From Clostridia bacterium (GTDB lineage Bacteria > Bacillota_A > Clostridia > Christensenellales > Aristaeellaceae): a DNA stretch of 29,668 bases. Position 1 is the first letter of the stretch; the number at the start of each line of letters is the position of its first letter. The stretch lies in assembly GCA_017412025.1 (NCBI GenBank), contig JAFQOY010000257.1:1-29668 (forward strand), in the 5' to 3' direction. Below, one piece after another: positions 14,668 through 23,264 of this stretch. A program made the translations under genes and the position numbers. The notes below the pieces were generated by a model that was not told the origin of the DNA, did not search any database, and saw only the letters and a program-made list of their open reading frames with translations.

Positions 14668-16179
14668 TTACCCGTCCTTCTGTGCGCTCTCTCCGGTTTG
14701 CTTGTCTGTATCCGTTTCCGTCTCCGGCGCGATTTCAAGCGCTGCCAGCGCGTCCTGCTCCGTGATGGCCAGCAGCATGTCCCGGGTGATCTCTCCGCTC
14801 AGCCCTGCCAGCCGGTTGGCCTGCGCCTGCACCAGCTTTTCAAGCGTGTTGCGCATGCCGCGCGCATTGCCGAAGTCCAGCCTGTCGCCAAGGGACATCG
14901 ACGCGATAAAGCTGCGCACGCGCGCATTGGCCTCCCCGTCAATCGTATATCCCTGCTTTTTTGCGTTCATCGCCAGGATCGCCATCAGCTCGTCGTCCGT
15001 ATAATCCGGAAAATCGATATACTTGTTGAAGCGCGAAATCAGACCCGGATTGCTGGTCAGGAAATCGTGCATCTCCTTGGTATAGCCGGCAACGATCACA
15101 ACGAGGTCATCCCGGTTATCTTCCATCAGCTTAACCAGCGTGTCGATCGCCTCGCGGCCAAAGTCGTTGTCCATGCCCTTTCTGGCCAGCGCATACGCCT
15201 CGTCGATGAAGAGAATACCGCCCAGCGCGCTTGTGACCACCTCCGTCACCTTGCCCGCCGTCTGGCCCACATAGCCCGCAACCAGACCGCTGCGGTCCGT
15301 CTCGATCAGCTGCCCCCTGCTCAGGAAACCGAGCTGCTTGTAGATCTTGGCCACAAGGCGCGCCACAGTCGTCTTGCCCGTGCCGGGATTGCCGGTGAAG
15401 ACCATGTGAAAGCTCATGTCCATCACCTTGAGGCCGTGCTGCTCGCGCAGCTTGCGCACCTTGATGAGGTTGATCAGCGAATGCACCTCATGCTTGACGC
15501 CCTGAAGCCCGATCAGGCTGTCAAGCTCCGCCATCAGCTCGTCAAGCGTCTGTTCCTGTTCCGCTTTCTGCGCTTCGGGCTTTGCCGCGCTCTGCTGCCG
15601 GTTTTCCTGCGCAGGCTTCCCGGCCTCATTCTCTTTGCCGGGCGCGTCGCTCCGCCAAGAAGCCTGCTGCGCGCCGGAGACATGCCGCCCCGCCGCCCGC
15701 GTCAGCAGGAACGTACGCAGGCTGCCGGCATAGGCCGTGATGAAGTTCATCCGCTTTCCGGTCATCCCGCCGTCCGTATCCGCAGCGGCATAGAGCAGGC
15801 GGCTTACGCCGTCCACAAACTGCTGCGCGCTGTCCGTGCCGTCCTTATCGTCCATCGCCACGCAGCAGCGAAGCAGAAGCGGCGTTCCCTCCGCAAAGGA
15901 ACGGTTCTTATAGCCGGTGTTCATCGCGGAATCCGCGCTGCTTTTGCCGATGGACAGCACGTCCCGCGAGGGAATCTGCGCAATAAAGCGCTGCAGCTCC
16001 AGCGAAACAAAGCCGTCGGCCTGCGCCATCTTCAGCAGCAGCGCCTGCACATACATATCCAGAAACAGCCTGATATCGCTTGTGCCCACGCGCTGCCAGT
16101 TTCCGCTTGAAACCAGCAGTTCGCAGGCCCCTTCCATCAGGCGGTAGGCTTCCCGTCCTCTGTTCATCTGTTCGTTCAT
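14668..16179 (-). CDS. SpoVK/CbbX-like AAA ATPase with TerB-like N-terminal region
   Basis: A 503-residue protein. Residues 1-160 are helical and contain two TerB-like turns, MAQADGFVSLELQRFI and ADTDGGMTGKRMNFI; a charged, low-complexity linker covers about 165-210. The AAA domain starts near 215 with LDSLIGLQGVKHEV, a CbbX/SpoVK hallmark, then Walker A GNPGTGKTT (262-270), the pore segment AGYVGQTAGKV, Walker B GGILFIDEAYAL and sensor-2 ARGMRNTLEKL. Stage V sporulation protein K and CbbX share this single AAA module; the N-terminal half is additional. The flippase gene precedes it by 15 bases and uup follows. A role in spore envelope or wall assembly is possible but inferred. AAGGAG precedes the ATG. 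Confidence 0.85.
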   Translation of the reverse strand: MNEQMNRGREAYRLMEGACELLVSSGNWQRVGTSDIRLFLDMYVQALLLKMAQADGFVSLELQRFIAQIPSRDVLSIGKSSADSAMNTGYKNRSFAEGTPLLLRCCVAMDDKDGTDSAQQFVDGVSRLLYAAADTDGGMTGKRMNFITAYAGSLRTFLLTRAAGRHVSGAQQASWRSDAPGKENEAGKPAQENRQQSAAKPEAQKAEQEQTLDELMAELDSLIGLQGVKHEVHSLINLIKVRKLREQHGLKVMDMSFHMVFTGNPGTGKTTVARLVAKIYKQLGFLSRGQLIETDRSGLVAGYVGQTAGKVTEVVTSALGGILFIDEAYALARKGMDNDFGREAIDTLVKLMEDNRDDLVVIVAGYTKEMHDFLTSNPGLISRFNKYIDFPDYTDDELMAILAMNAKKQGYTIDGEANARVRSFIASMSLGDRLDFGNARGMRNTLEKLVQAQANRLAGLSGEITRDMLLAITEQDALAALEIAPETETDTDKQTGESAQKDG

Positions 16180-16194
16180 CGGTATACTCCTTCC

Positions 16195-17484
16195 TCAGCG
16201 CCTGAGCCTGCCCAGCACCCTGCCGCCCATGCGCTTCAGCCGCGCGATCTCCTCCGGCCTGAAGAGAAGCACGTCACGCGCAGGGATATGATAGGTTTTC
16301 AGATAATAGGCAAGGAAGCATCCGCCCGCGGCCGTGTAGGAAACCACAGACGCCGCAGCCGCGCCCATCTTGCCCCACAGCGGAATGGTCGCGCAGTTGC
16401 ACAGGATATTGATGACCACGGAGGCCGTCAGCATGCCCAGATACACATATTTCTTCCCCTGCGCCAGCAGCAGCGTGCCGATAATCTTGAAATAGCTCAT
16501 CGGAATGATGCCTGCAATCAGCAGCACCGTCACCGGATAGGCCGGCAGATACTCCGCCCCGGCCAGCAGCCAGATGACGGGCCTGCCCAGCAGAAGAATG
16601 CCGACGATCATCATCAGCGTCAGATACAGATTCACCTTCATGCTCATGGTGACCTCGCCGATCGCGTCATCCTTCGCCGTGCGGGAGAAGAGCACCTCGC
16701 GGAAGGCGTCCGGAATCAGCCAGCCGTATTCCGAGAGCGAAACGCCTAGGGTATAATAGCCGATTTCAGCGTCAGCAATGCCGAACATATAGCCCATCAT
16801 CAGCGTATCCACGCGGTAATTGAGCGTGGTCATCAGCGTTGTGATCATGGAGATAAAGCCAAAGGGCACGATCTTCGCCGCAAAGCGCAGATCCGCCCTG
16901 AACGGATTGGGCATGCGCTTCATGCGGTAAAGCGCCAGAACCACCGTAATCAGGTCTCCGATGACCACCAGCGCAAGCGAAATGAGGATCGTGCGCTCCA
17001 TCGTGTAAAACGCCAGGATGGTGATCAGCGTGTTGGTGATGCGCGCCGTGAAGAAGATGACATTCTTGAACTTCACATCCTCCACCATGATCATGAAGCT
17101 CAGCTGATTGGCCAGCACCTGAATCGGCGCAATCAGGCACACCGCCGCCAGCGCAAAGGAATCAAGCACCGTCGCGCCGACAATACCGACGACCGTATAA
17201 AAGACAAACTGCAGCAGGAAAATGCGCAGGAATTTATCGAGCACATCCGGCTCACCCTGACGCTTGTAATACGGATACGGCTGGTACAGACCAAAGTTGG
17301 CCGTGACCGCCACGATGGAGATCATCGAAGAAATCCTGCCCAGCTCGCCCTTGAGCGTCGGGCCGAGAAAGCGATTGGAATAGCTGGATGCGATCAGCCC
17401 GATGACAACCGCCATAATCTTGGTAAAAATCGTAAAGACGTAGTCGTTATCCGTGATCTTCCGGACAATGCTTTTGATCCGCAT
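16195..17484 (-). CDS. Wzx-type polysaccharide flippase
   Basis: A 429-residue integral membrane protein with about 12 membrane segments, in the MOP superfamily of oligosaccharide flippases. The N-terminus reads FTIFTKIMAVVIGLIASSYSNRFLGPTLKGELG, the typical Wzx start (ends with a GxxxxG turn before the second helix); TLNYRVDTLMMGYM is the conserved seventh-helix region. These proteins turn lipid-linked glycans across the membrane for capsule, wall or spore polysaccharides. No glycosyltransferase genes lie beside it, unlike most wzx genes, so it is an orphan whose substrate is unknown. GAAAGGAAAG precedes the ATG. It heads the flippase-AAA-uup unit. Confidence 0.88.
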   Translation of the reverse strand: MRIKSIVRKITDNDYVFTIFTKIMAVVIGLIASSYSNRFLGPTLKGELGRISSMISIVAVTANFGLYQPYPYYKRQGEPDVLDKFLRIFLLQFVFYTVVGIVGATVLDSFALAAVCLIAPIQVLANQLSFMIMVEDVKFKNVIFFTARITNTLITILAFYTMERTILISLALVVIGDLITVVLALYRMKRMPNPFRADLRFAAKIVPFGFISMITTLMTTLNYRVDTLMMGYMFGIADAEIGYYTLGVSLSEYGWLIPDAFREVLFSRTAKDDAIGEVTMSMKVNLYLTLMMIVGILLLGRPVIWLLAGAEYLPAYPVTVLLIAGIIPMSYFKIIGTLLLAQGKKYVYLGMLTASVVINILCNCATIPLWGKMGAAAASVVSYTAAGGCFLAYYLKTYHIPARDVLLFRPEEIARLKRMGGRVLGRLRR

Positions 17485-17904
17485 AGCGCTTTCCTTTCAT
17501 CTGATACAGAGCATATTTCATATGGATACGGCAATAAATGATCAGGTTTTATACCATTCTCGGATCAGAATGCACCTGAATTTTCAGCAGGTTTTTGTCC
17601 TGTCCGGGCCGAGTGAAAGGAAGCGCAGCAGCGCTGCGTTGACTGGAACGACGCAACGACAGGACGGAAAAGATGCGAAAAGACAGCACAGATTGATTTG
17701 AGAACAGTATTATTATAGCGCCAAGCTGCGGCGTTTGTAAACCGTTTCCGGCAGGATAACCGATCTTTGCCGCTGCACCGCGGCGGACGCAGGGGCATAA
17801 GATGCAGTGGAGCCTCACCCTGCACGGCTCCGGGCAAAGCGCCCGATCTTCCGGGCGGATCAAAGACGATCCCCCTTCCGATAAATCCACGGAGGTGCTT
17901 ATTG
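17485..17904. other. intergenic region between flippase and Cys-rich gene
   Basis: This 420-base region holds the flippase promoter (17712-17740), its roughly 220-base leader with small hairpins such as CGCAGCAGCGCTGCG near 17626, and the divergent leader of the Cys-rich gene. I find no gene in it. Confidence 0.55.
17712..17740 (-). promoter_or_regulatory. promoter of the flippase-AAA-uup unit
   Basis: On the minus strand TTACAA (17735-17740), a 17-base spacer and a perfect TATAAT (17712-17717). It lies about 230 bases before the flippase start, leaving a long leader. Confidence 0.65.
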
Positions 17905-18501
17905 ATGTCCTGCTGTCATCATCATCACGCCTGCGGCCAGCACTGCGGCTGCGGCGATTCCTACGGTTCTTACTGCCCTTATCCTGAGTGGAAGCACCCG
18001 CTGCTGTGCAATCCTGCGCACCTGTGCAGCGCTGAAAACGACAACGGCCCCACGCTGGTCATTCACGCCATCCTGCTTGAGCCGTGCGGCAGCCAGAGCT
18101 GCACGCCGCGCACATTCACCATCCGCGTCACCGGCCCGAGCTATCCCTGCGGCGAAACCTTCACCCTGCGCGCAGGCAGCTGTACCGAGATCGACGAGCC
18201 GCTGGTGATCACCGGCCTCATCCCCGGCCAGTATCAGGTTGAGCAGGTCGTCTCCGGCTGCAGCTGCGGCTGCGGTTCTCAATACGACACCACCTTCACC
18301 GGTCCGATCTCCTGCGGCTACGTAGCGATCACCGCATCCCGTGTGCCCACGGTCATCACCATCGTCAATCGCAAGCGCCTGCGCGGTTGCCGCTGCCACA
18401 GAAACGGATGCGGCGGCTCTTACAACGGCTGCGGCAGCACTTACAATAGCTCTTACGGTTATTCATGCGGCGGCTCTTACTCTTACGCGCACGGCTGCTG
18501 A
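17905..18501 (+). CDS. Cys-rich, prealbumin-like protein, possible spore surface component
   Basis: A 198-residue protein that I do not recognise as a named family. It has 22 cysteines. The N-terminus is a Cys/His cluster (MSCCHHHHACGQHCGCG); the centre, about residues 47-110, reads like a SpaA/Cna-B prealbumin-fold module (RTFTIRVTGPSYPCGETFTL, then PLVITGLIPGQYQVEQV); a CSCGCG cluster follows, then a basic RKRLRGCRCHRNGCGG and a Gly/Ser/Tyr/Cys tail with repeated CGGSY-type units. There is no signal peptide. Cys- and Tyr-rich composition of this kind is typical of spore coat proteins that crosslink, and the gene faces ypeB-sleB. The ATG at 17905 follows GGAGGT by eight bases. Function is inference. 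Confidence 0.72.
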   Translation: MSCCHHHHACGQHCGCGDSYGSYCPYPEWKHPLLCNPAHLCSAENDNGPTLVIHAILLEPCGSQSCTPRTFTIRVTGPSYPCGETFTLRAGSCTEIDEPLVITGLIPGQYQVEQVVSGCSCGCGSQYDTTFTGPISCGYVAITASRVPTVITIVNRKRLRGCRCHRNGCGGSYNGCGSTYNSSYGYSCGGSYSYAHGC

Positions 18502-18514
18502 TATACGCCAACAT

Positions 18515-18546
18515 GGGGAGATGCGCGCTGTGCATCTCCCCTTTAT
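18515..18546 (+). terminator. terminator after the Cys-rich gene
   Basis: A perfect 10-base stem (GGGGAGATGC, 18515-18524, with GCATCTCCCC, 18532-18541) is followed by TTTATT. It ends just before the ypeB stop. Confidence 0.85.
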
Positions 18547-19869
18547 TCATATCGCCGTCTCGCCCTCCTGCGTCATCGCCACGCGCAGGATCTCCTCCGC
18601 CTCGCCTGTGCGTGCGTTGATATAGACATAGTATGTCTCGCCTGCATAATCGCCCGCAAACTCCCAGCAGAGCGTCTCGCCGCCCTCATCAGGGATGACG
18701 GCAAGCCGCGCATCCGTCACATGCAGGCGCGAGGAGAGCATCTGCTCCGCCTCTTCCCGGGTGATATCCGCCTGCATCCCGCTGCGCGCCCTCAGATTGA
18801 GCCAGTATCCGGAGCATTCCGCGCCGACGACGCGGCCCGTCGCCATGGAAACCTGTACCTTCACCTGCTGCGGATAAACGAGCACGCCCTGCTCGACGGC
18901 GGCAAAATTGGCCACGGCCATTCCGTCGTATATCTGCACAAAGCAGCGCTGCATCTCGCCAAAGCCCATTTCGGCGAGCCATCTGCCCGCGTTATTCAGG
19001 CATTCTTCCTCCGTAAGCAGCGTTTCATACGCAGCCTGCTCGGGTATCATCCACAGCAGATGTCCGCCCTGTCCTGTCACCTGTACGCTGACGCGCCCGT
19101 CAGGCGTATCGGCTGCAAAGCCAAACGCCTCAAACTGACCGCCGCTGTCCGCCGCGTCGCTGACATTTTCCGGATTGACTCCGGCATACCGGGCCGCCGC
19201 CTCTCTGGCCTGCTGCCGCGCAACGCGCCCGCCTGGCAGAACCGGCGCGTCGCCCTTCTGCGCATCGGAAAACGGGCCGTCATAAATCAGGGATGGATAC
19301 GGAATGCTGCCGTCTCCATCCTCCTGTCCCTCCATCAAGCGCAGCCCGTCGTCCTCTAAAGGCGGCTTCCCGTTCTCTGCCTCGTCATACATCCGTCCTC
19401 CAACGTCCATCAGATGCGCATTGAGTCCCTGACAGGCCTTGATCATCTGCCCGATCTGCCTTTCATCCTGTGTGGTCAGCATCGCACCGGAGGACATCTG
19501 CGCCGCCAGCGTCATGGCGTAATCACCCATCTGCCCGGCAAACTTCATCGCACCGGAAGACGCCTGTGCATTCAGCGGCAGTCGCGCAAGCCCTGTCTCC
19601 ACATGCTGCGCCAGCAGCGCCGTTTCCCCCAGCAGATGGACGCTCTGCGCCGCGCCGGAGGCGATCATCAGCTTCTGCAGATTCACCTCAATGTCCGCCA
19701 TGGCCCTGATGACGTCCGTCATGTCCCGCTGACGATGCATGCTCAGCTGCATCCTCATGGTGCGGGCCTGCGCGCTCTGCGCCGCGTTCACCCCAAGGGA
19801 CACGCACAGCAGCAGCGCAAACAGCGCCGCCATCAGCGTATTTCTTTTCAATCTCCATCCTGCTTTCAT
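18547..19869 (-). CDS. ypeB: germination protein YpeB
   Basis: A 440-residue protein needed to hold and protect the cortex-lytic enzyme SleB in spores. One membrane segment lies near residues 13-30 (LMAALFALLLCVSLGVNAA), followed by a helical N-terminal domain and C-terminal PepSY-type repeats (REEAEQMLSSRLHV and AGETYYVYINARTGEAEEIL). Total length matches B. subtilis YpeB (about 450 residues). It begins 13 bases after the sleB stop, the usual sleB-ypeB order. I used the ATG at 19867-19869, preceded by GGGGAAA; an in-frame start at 19893 would overlap sleB. Confidence 0.93.
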   Translation of the reverse strand: MKAGWRLKRNTLMAALFALLLCVSLGVNAAQSAQARTMRMQLSMHRQRDMTDVIRAMADIEVNLQKLMIASGAAQSVHLLGETALLAQHVETGLARLPLNAQASSGAMKFAGQMGDYAMTLAAQMSSGAMLTTQDERQIGQMIKACQGLNAHLMDVGGRMYDEAENGKPPLEDDGLRLMEGQEDGDGSIPYPSLIYDGPFSDAQKGDAPVLPGGRVARQQAREAAARYAGVNPENVSDAADSGGQFEAFGFAADTPDGRVSVQVTGQGGHLLWMIPEQAAYETLLTEEECLNNAGRWLAEMGFGEMQRCFVQIYDGMAVANFAAVEQGVLVYPQQVKVQVSMATGRVVGAECSGYWLNLRARSGMQADITREEAEQMLSSRLHVTDARLAVIPDEGGETLCWEFAGDYAGETYYVYINARTGEAEEILRVAMTQEGETAI

Positions 19870-19882
19870 ACGCTTTCCCCGT

Positions 19883-20566
19883 CTATACAGCAAAGCTGTG
19901 GTCGCCGATATTCAGCCGCACTTCCCTCGTCCAGATCCATTTGGACGTCGCCGTCGAGGGATTGTAATAATACAGACAGCCGTTTGTCGGATCCCATCCG
20001 TTGAGAGCGTCGCGCGCTGCCCGGCGGCTCTGCTCATTGGGCGTCAGATTGATCTGCCCGTCGGCGACTGCGTCAAACGCGCCCGCCTGATAGATCACCC
20101 CGGCAATCGTGTTGGGAAAGCGGCTGTTTTTCACCCGGTTGAGCACCACCGCGCCGACTGCCACCATGCCCACATACGGTTCGCCCCGCGCCTCGCCGTG
20201 AATCAGCCGGGCAAGCAGCTCCACATCCCCTGCATACGCGGACGACTGTGCACCTGCCGAAGCGCTGACCGCATCGCCGGAAGACGAAATGCCCATCGCT
20301 TCAAGCGTCCTCTCCCCCGCCACGCCGTCCGCCGTCAGACCGTTCTTTTTCTGAAAGCGCACGACGGCGTCATACGTTTCTTGGCCGAATATGCCGTCGG
20401 CCTCTCCGTCATAGTAACCCCACTGCCTCAGCTTCCGCTGAACCTGGCGCACCTGCTCGCCGCGCGAGCCCCAGTATACGGCGGCGCTCGCCTCCTGTAC
20501 GCCAAAGGAGACAAGCAATGCCGCGCAGATCAGCGCCGCCATACAGCGGCATATGCGCCTTTTCAC
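19883..20566 (-). CDS. sleB: spore cortex-lytic enzyme SleB
   Basis: A 227-residue lytic transglycosylase that degrades spore cortex during germination. A signal peptide spans about residues 1-28, a peptidoglycan-binding domain about 33-90 (SRGEQVRQVQRKLRQWGYY), and the SleB/hydrolase-2 domain the rest, with LARLIHGEARGEPYVGMVAV carrying the catalytic glutamate and a closing WIWTREV motif. The start is a GTG at 20564-20566, ten bases after GGGAGG; the upstream open frame has no better start. This is shorter than B. subtilis SleB (about 305) mainly through a short linker. A small ORF overlaps its start by four bases. Confidence 0.93.
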   Translation of the reverse strand: MKRRICRCMAALICAALLVSFGVQEASAAVYWGSRGEQVRQVQRKLRQWGYYDGEADGIFGQETYDAVVRFQKKNGLTADGVAGERTLEAMGISSSGDAVSASAGAQSSAYAGDVELLARLIHGEARGEPYVGMVAVGAVVLNRVKNSRFPNTIAGVIYQAGAFDAVADGQINLTPNEQSRRAARDALNGWDPTNGCLYYYNPSTATSKWIWTREVRLNIGDHSFAV

Positions 20567-20736
20567 AGCAGCATCGCCTCCCTCTGCGCCGGACAAAGCA
20601 GGCAGTCCGGAATCAGCTGGGGAAAGATCATGCTGAAGAATACCGGCTGCGCCGCAGGATATCCGCCGGACTGCGCAGACGGAAAAACCGGCGTCAGCAC
20701 AGCGCACAAAACAAGCGCACGAAAAAAGCGACCCAT
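20563..20736 (-). CDS. small secreted or membrane ORF coupled to sleB
   Basis: A 57-residue ORF, MGRFFRALVLCAVLTPVF followed by a Ser/Gly/Pro region and FFSMIFPQLIPDCLLC. The first 20 residues look like a signal peptide (Arg, then a hydrophobic core, then PSAQS). Its stop TGA overlaps the GTG start of sleB (GTGA), suggesting translational coupling, and GTGAGGA lies before its ATG at 20734-20736. I do not recognise it. It could also be a leader whose translation exposes the sleB ribosome site. Confidence 0.45.
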   Translation of the reverse strand: MGRFFRALVLCAVLTPVFPSAQSGGYPAAQPVFFSMIFPQLIPDCLLCPAQREAMLL

Positions 20737-20803
20737 GTTCCTCACTCCATTCACGGAAAGCGTTCACAGGAACAGGATCGCCCGAATTCTGTAAATTATG
20801 CGC

Positions 20804-21691
20804 TTATTCTTCCTCGATCACCACGCCGCAGTCCGCCGTGCGCATCATCCGGCAGGATGGATAAACCTTCTGCAGCTCCTGCACAGCCTTGCGGCATGCG
20901 CCCGCATGCAGATATACGCCGAAGACGGCCGAGCCGCTGCCTGTCATCCTCGCGCCGACCGCGCCGCTTGCCTCAAGATCCCGGATCGCCTGATCAATCC
21001 CCGGGCGCAGGCGGCGCGAAACCGGCTCCAGCACATTGCCAAGGCTTCGTCCAAGCAGCCTGACGTCTCCGCGCTCAAGCGCACGGATCGCCTTCTCGTT
21101 GTCCGGTCTGTCCGCATCGTCGATGCCGTCCTCGTGCAGGCTGGTGAATACCTCCCTGGTAGAAAGGCCTCTGCACGGCTGGAACGCAGCCAGATACAGC
21201 GGATGCTTGAGCGTCAGCGGCGTCAGCCTCTCGCCAACGCCCTGCGCGCGCTGCAGGCCGCCGCGAATGCAGAACGGTACGTCCGCGCCGATCGTCAGAC
21301 CGATGCGCTCCAGCTCTTCATCCCCAAGACCCAGCTGCCAGAGACGGTTGAGTCCCTTAAGCGCGGCAGCAGCGTCGCTGCTGCCGCCGCCCATGCCTGC
21401 CGCCACAGGGATATACTTTCTGAGCGTGATTGCAGCGCCCTTTGTGCAGCCCGTATGCGCGGCAAGCGCATTCGCAGCCCGCAGCACGAGGTTGGTATCG
21501 TCCGCCGGCACATACGTGCCCGCGCCCGTCCTCACGCTCAGCGTCAGCGCGTCAGCATCTGTGATGGTCATCTGATCGCAGAGCGTGACGGACTGCATGA
21601 GCATATCCAGATCGTGATAGCCGTTACTGAGCACACCCACCACGTCAAGCGTCCAGTTGATCTTGGCCCTCGCCTGTATTCTGAGCTTCAT
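20804..21691 (-). CDS. ispE: 4-diphosphocytidyl-2-C-methyl-D-erythritol kinase
   Basis: A 295-residue GHMP kinase of the methylerythritol phosphate route to isoprenoids. Motif 1 is RAKINWTLDVVG at the N-terminus, motif 2 is PVAAGMGGGSSDAAAAL (the ATP loop), and motif 3 is GARMTGSGSAVFG near the C-terminus; all three are standard for IspE. The length is normal. The start ATG is at 21689-21691 with AAAGGAG about 12 bases upstream. It lies 61 bases after the aminopeptidase P gene. Confidence 0.95.
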   Translation of the reverse strand: MKLRIQARAKINWTLDVVGVLSNGYHDLDMLMQSVTLCDQMTITDADALTLSVRTGAGTYVPADDTNLVLRAANALAAHTGCTKGAAITLRKYIPVAAGMGGGSSDAAAALKGLNRLWQLGLGDEELERIGLTIGADVPFCIRGGLQRAQGVGERLTPLTLKHPLYLAAFQPCRGLSTREVFTSLHEDGIDDADRPDNEKAIRALERGDVRLLGRSLGNVLEPVSRRLRPGIDQAIRDLEASGAVGARMTGSGSAVFGVYLHAGACRKAVQELQKVYPSCRMMRTADCGVVIEEE

Positions 21692-21752
21692 CCGCGTATT
21701 CTCTCCTTTGCTTGTGTGCGCGGTCGATTCCCGGCATGCCTGCGCATCCGCC

Positions 21753-22991
21753 TCAGCGCGCCATCAGCGCCTCAATCTCCTCCGTCGTGCGGACAATGGC
21801 GCTTGAGAGCACCTCACAGCCATCCTGCGTGATGAGCAGATCGTCCTCGATGCGCACGCCGATTTCCTCTTCGTCGATGTAAAGGCCCGGCTCATTGGTG
21901 ATCACCATGCCCGGCTCAAGCGGCATATCATCCTTCATCACGGCGTCATGTGTGTCAAGCCCCAGATGATGCGACACATTGTGCATATAGTACGTGCCGA
22001 TCTGATCCTCCGACTCGATCCTGCCGATGGCCAGAAGCCCCTCTGCCAGCACCTGCTTGCAGACGTCGTTGAGCTGCCGGAGGGTGACGCCGGGCTTTGC
22101 AGCCGCCGTGACCGCCTGATTGGCAGCAAGCACGATATCATAAATCTGTTTCTGTCTGGGCGTATACCTGCCCGAAACCGGATACGTGCGCGAGATATCC
22201 GCGCAGTAGCCGTCCACCTTCGCGCCCAGATCCAGCAGCAGCAGCTTCCCTTCCTGCATCCGGCAGCGGTTTGTATCATAGTGCAGCATGCAGCCGTTGA
22301 CGCCGCTGCCCGCGATCGTCGCAAAGGACGGGCTCTGCGCGCCGCCGGCCTTGATCGCATATTCAAACTCCGCCTGCGCCTGATACTCCATCTGGCCCGG
22401 AGCGAGCGTGCTGAGGATCCTGCGAAGTCCCAGATCCGTCACATCTATCGCCCGGCGCAGCGCGGCGATCTCGTCTTCATCCTTGATCATGCGCATCCCC
22501 GCAATCATCGGATGTGCATTTTTGAGCGCGACGGACGGATAGCAGGCGGCAAACGCCTTCGCTTTCGCCATGTTATAGCTGTCCGCGTCCTTCATTGCAT
22601 TGCGGTAGCAGTCAAAATAGGCGGTTTCCACTGTTTCGCGCGCGACCATCCTGCCCAGAGCGGAGGGCAGGCTGTCAATCAGGCGCACGTCGTCGACGCC
22701 GCTGATTTCCTTCGCCTCGTCGTTTGTAAGCCTTTTTCCCGTCCAGCGCTCCATGGCGGGGATCGCCTCTTCGATGAAGAGGATCGTTTTCTCCTGCGCC
22801 GCGCTTTTGCTGAGCACAAGCGCCATGTTTTCCCGGGCAATGCCTGTCAGATAGAAGAAATGATGGTTCACCATGAACGGATAGCACTCGTCCATCGTGC
22901 TGGGCACGGATTCCCCGCTGTAAAGCACCAGGATGCTGCTCTGTTCCATTTTGTCAAGAAGCGCCCTGCGGCGGCTGATATACGGATTCAT
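21753..22991 (-). CDS. Xaa-Pro aminopeptidase (aminopeptidase P, M24B)
   Basis: A 412-residue metallopeptidase that removes an N-terminal residue preceding proline. The pita-bread catalytic domain shows the dimetal ligands in order: LLLDLGAKVDGYCADISRTY (two Asp), HNVSHHLGLDTHD (His), MVITNEPGLYID (Glu) and VRIEDDLLIT (Glu). The N-terminal 170 residues form the AMP_N domain (ILVLYSGESVP, FFYLTGI). The HDAV-type motif at THDAV is typical. AAAGGA lies upstream of the ATG at 22989-22991. Length and layout are normal for the family. Confidence 0.95.
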   Translation of the reverse strand: MNPYISRRRALLDKMEQSSILVLYSGESVPSTMDECYPFMVNHHFFYLTGIARENMALVLSKSAAQEKTILFIEEAIPAMERWTGKRLTNDEAKEISGVDDVRLIDSLPSALGRMVARETVETAYFDCYRNAMKDADSYNMAKAKAFAACYPSVALKNAHPMIAGMRMIKDEDEIAALRRAIDVTDLGLRRILSTLAPGQMEYQAQAEFEYAIKAGGAQSPSFATIAGSGVNGCMLHYDTNRCRMQEGKLLLLDLGAKVDGYCADISRTYPVSGRYTPRQKQIYDIVLAANQAVTAAAKPGVTLRQLNDVCKQVLAEGLLAIGRIESEDQIGTYYMHNVSHHLGLDTHDAVMKDDMPLEPGMVITNEPGLYIDEEEIGVRIEDDLLITQDGCEVLSSAIVRTTEEIEALMAR

Positions 22992-23204
22992 CGTCTCACG
23001 TCCTTTGATTGTACTTGGCTTATTCTATCACACATCACGCAAAACCACAACGCACGCGGATTCTTTTCTGTGCGGGCTCCTTCCCTCCCCATTTCAGGCC
23101 GAATCATATCCGTTTATCCCATTTTACTCCACTTTTAGATTCAATTATATAAAATACATTTACATACCCTCCACTTCTCATCATATTTCGTCCCTTTTTT
23201 GTCC

Positions 23205-23233
23205 TTGACATTCCACCGGTGTTCCATTATCAT
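23205..23233 (+). promoter_or_regulatory. sigma-A promoter of the YitT-like gene
   Basis: A perfect TTGACA (23205-23210), a 17-base spacer and TATCAT (23228-23233). The AT-rich stretch 23110-23200 upstream has no recognisable gene. Confidence 0.75.
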
Positions 23234-23264
23234 AGAGCATCATGACCGGAAAGGATCTGTTTTC

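Noticed and set aside
20737..20803. Sigma-G promoter before sleB
   Set aside because: GCATA with a 17-base gap is present, but the following GATCCTG fits the -10 poorly, so I did not call it.
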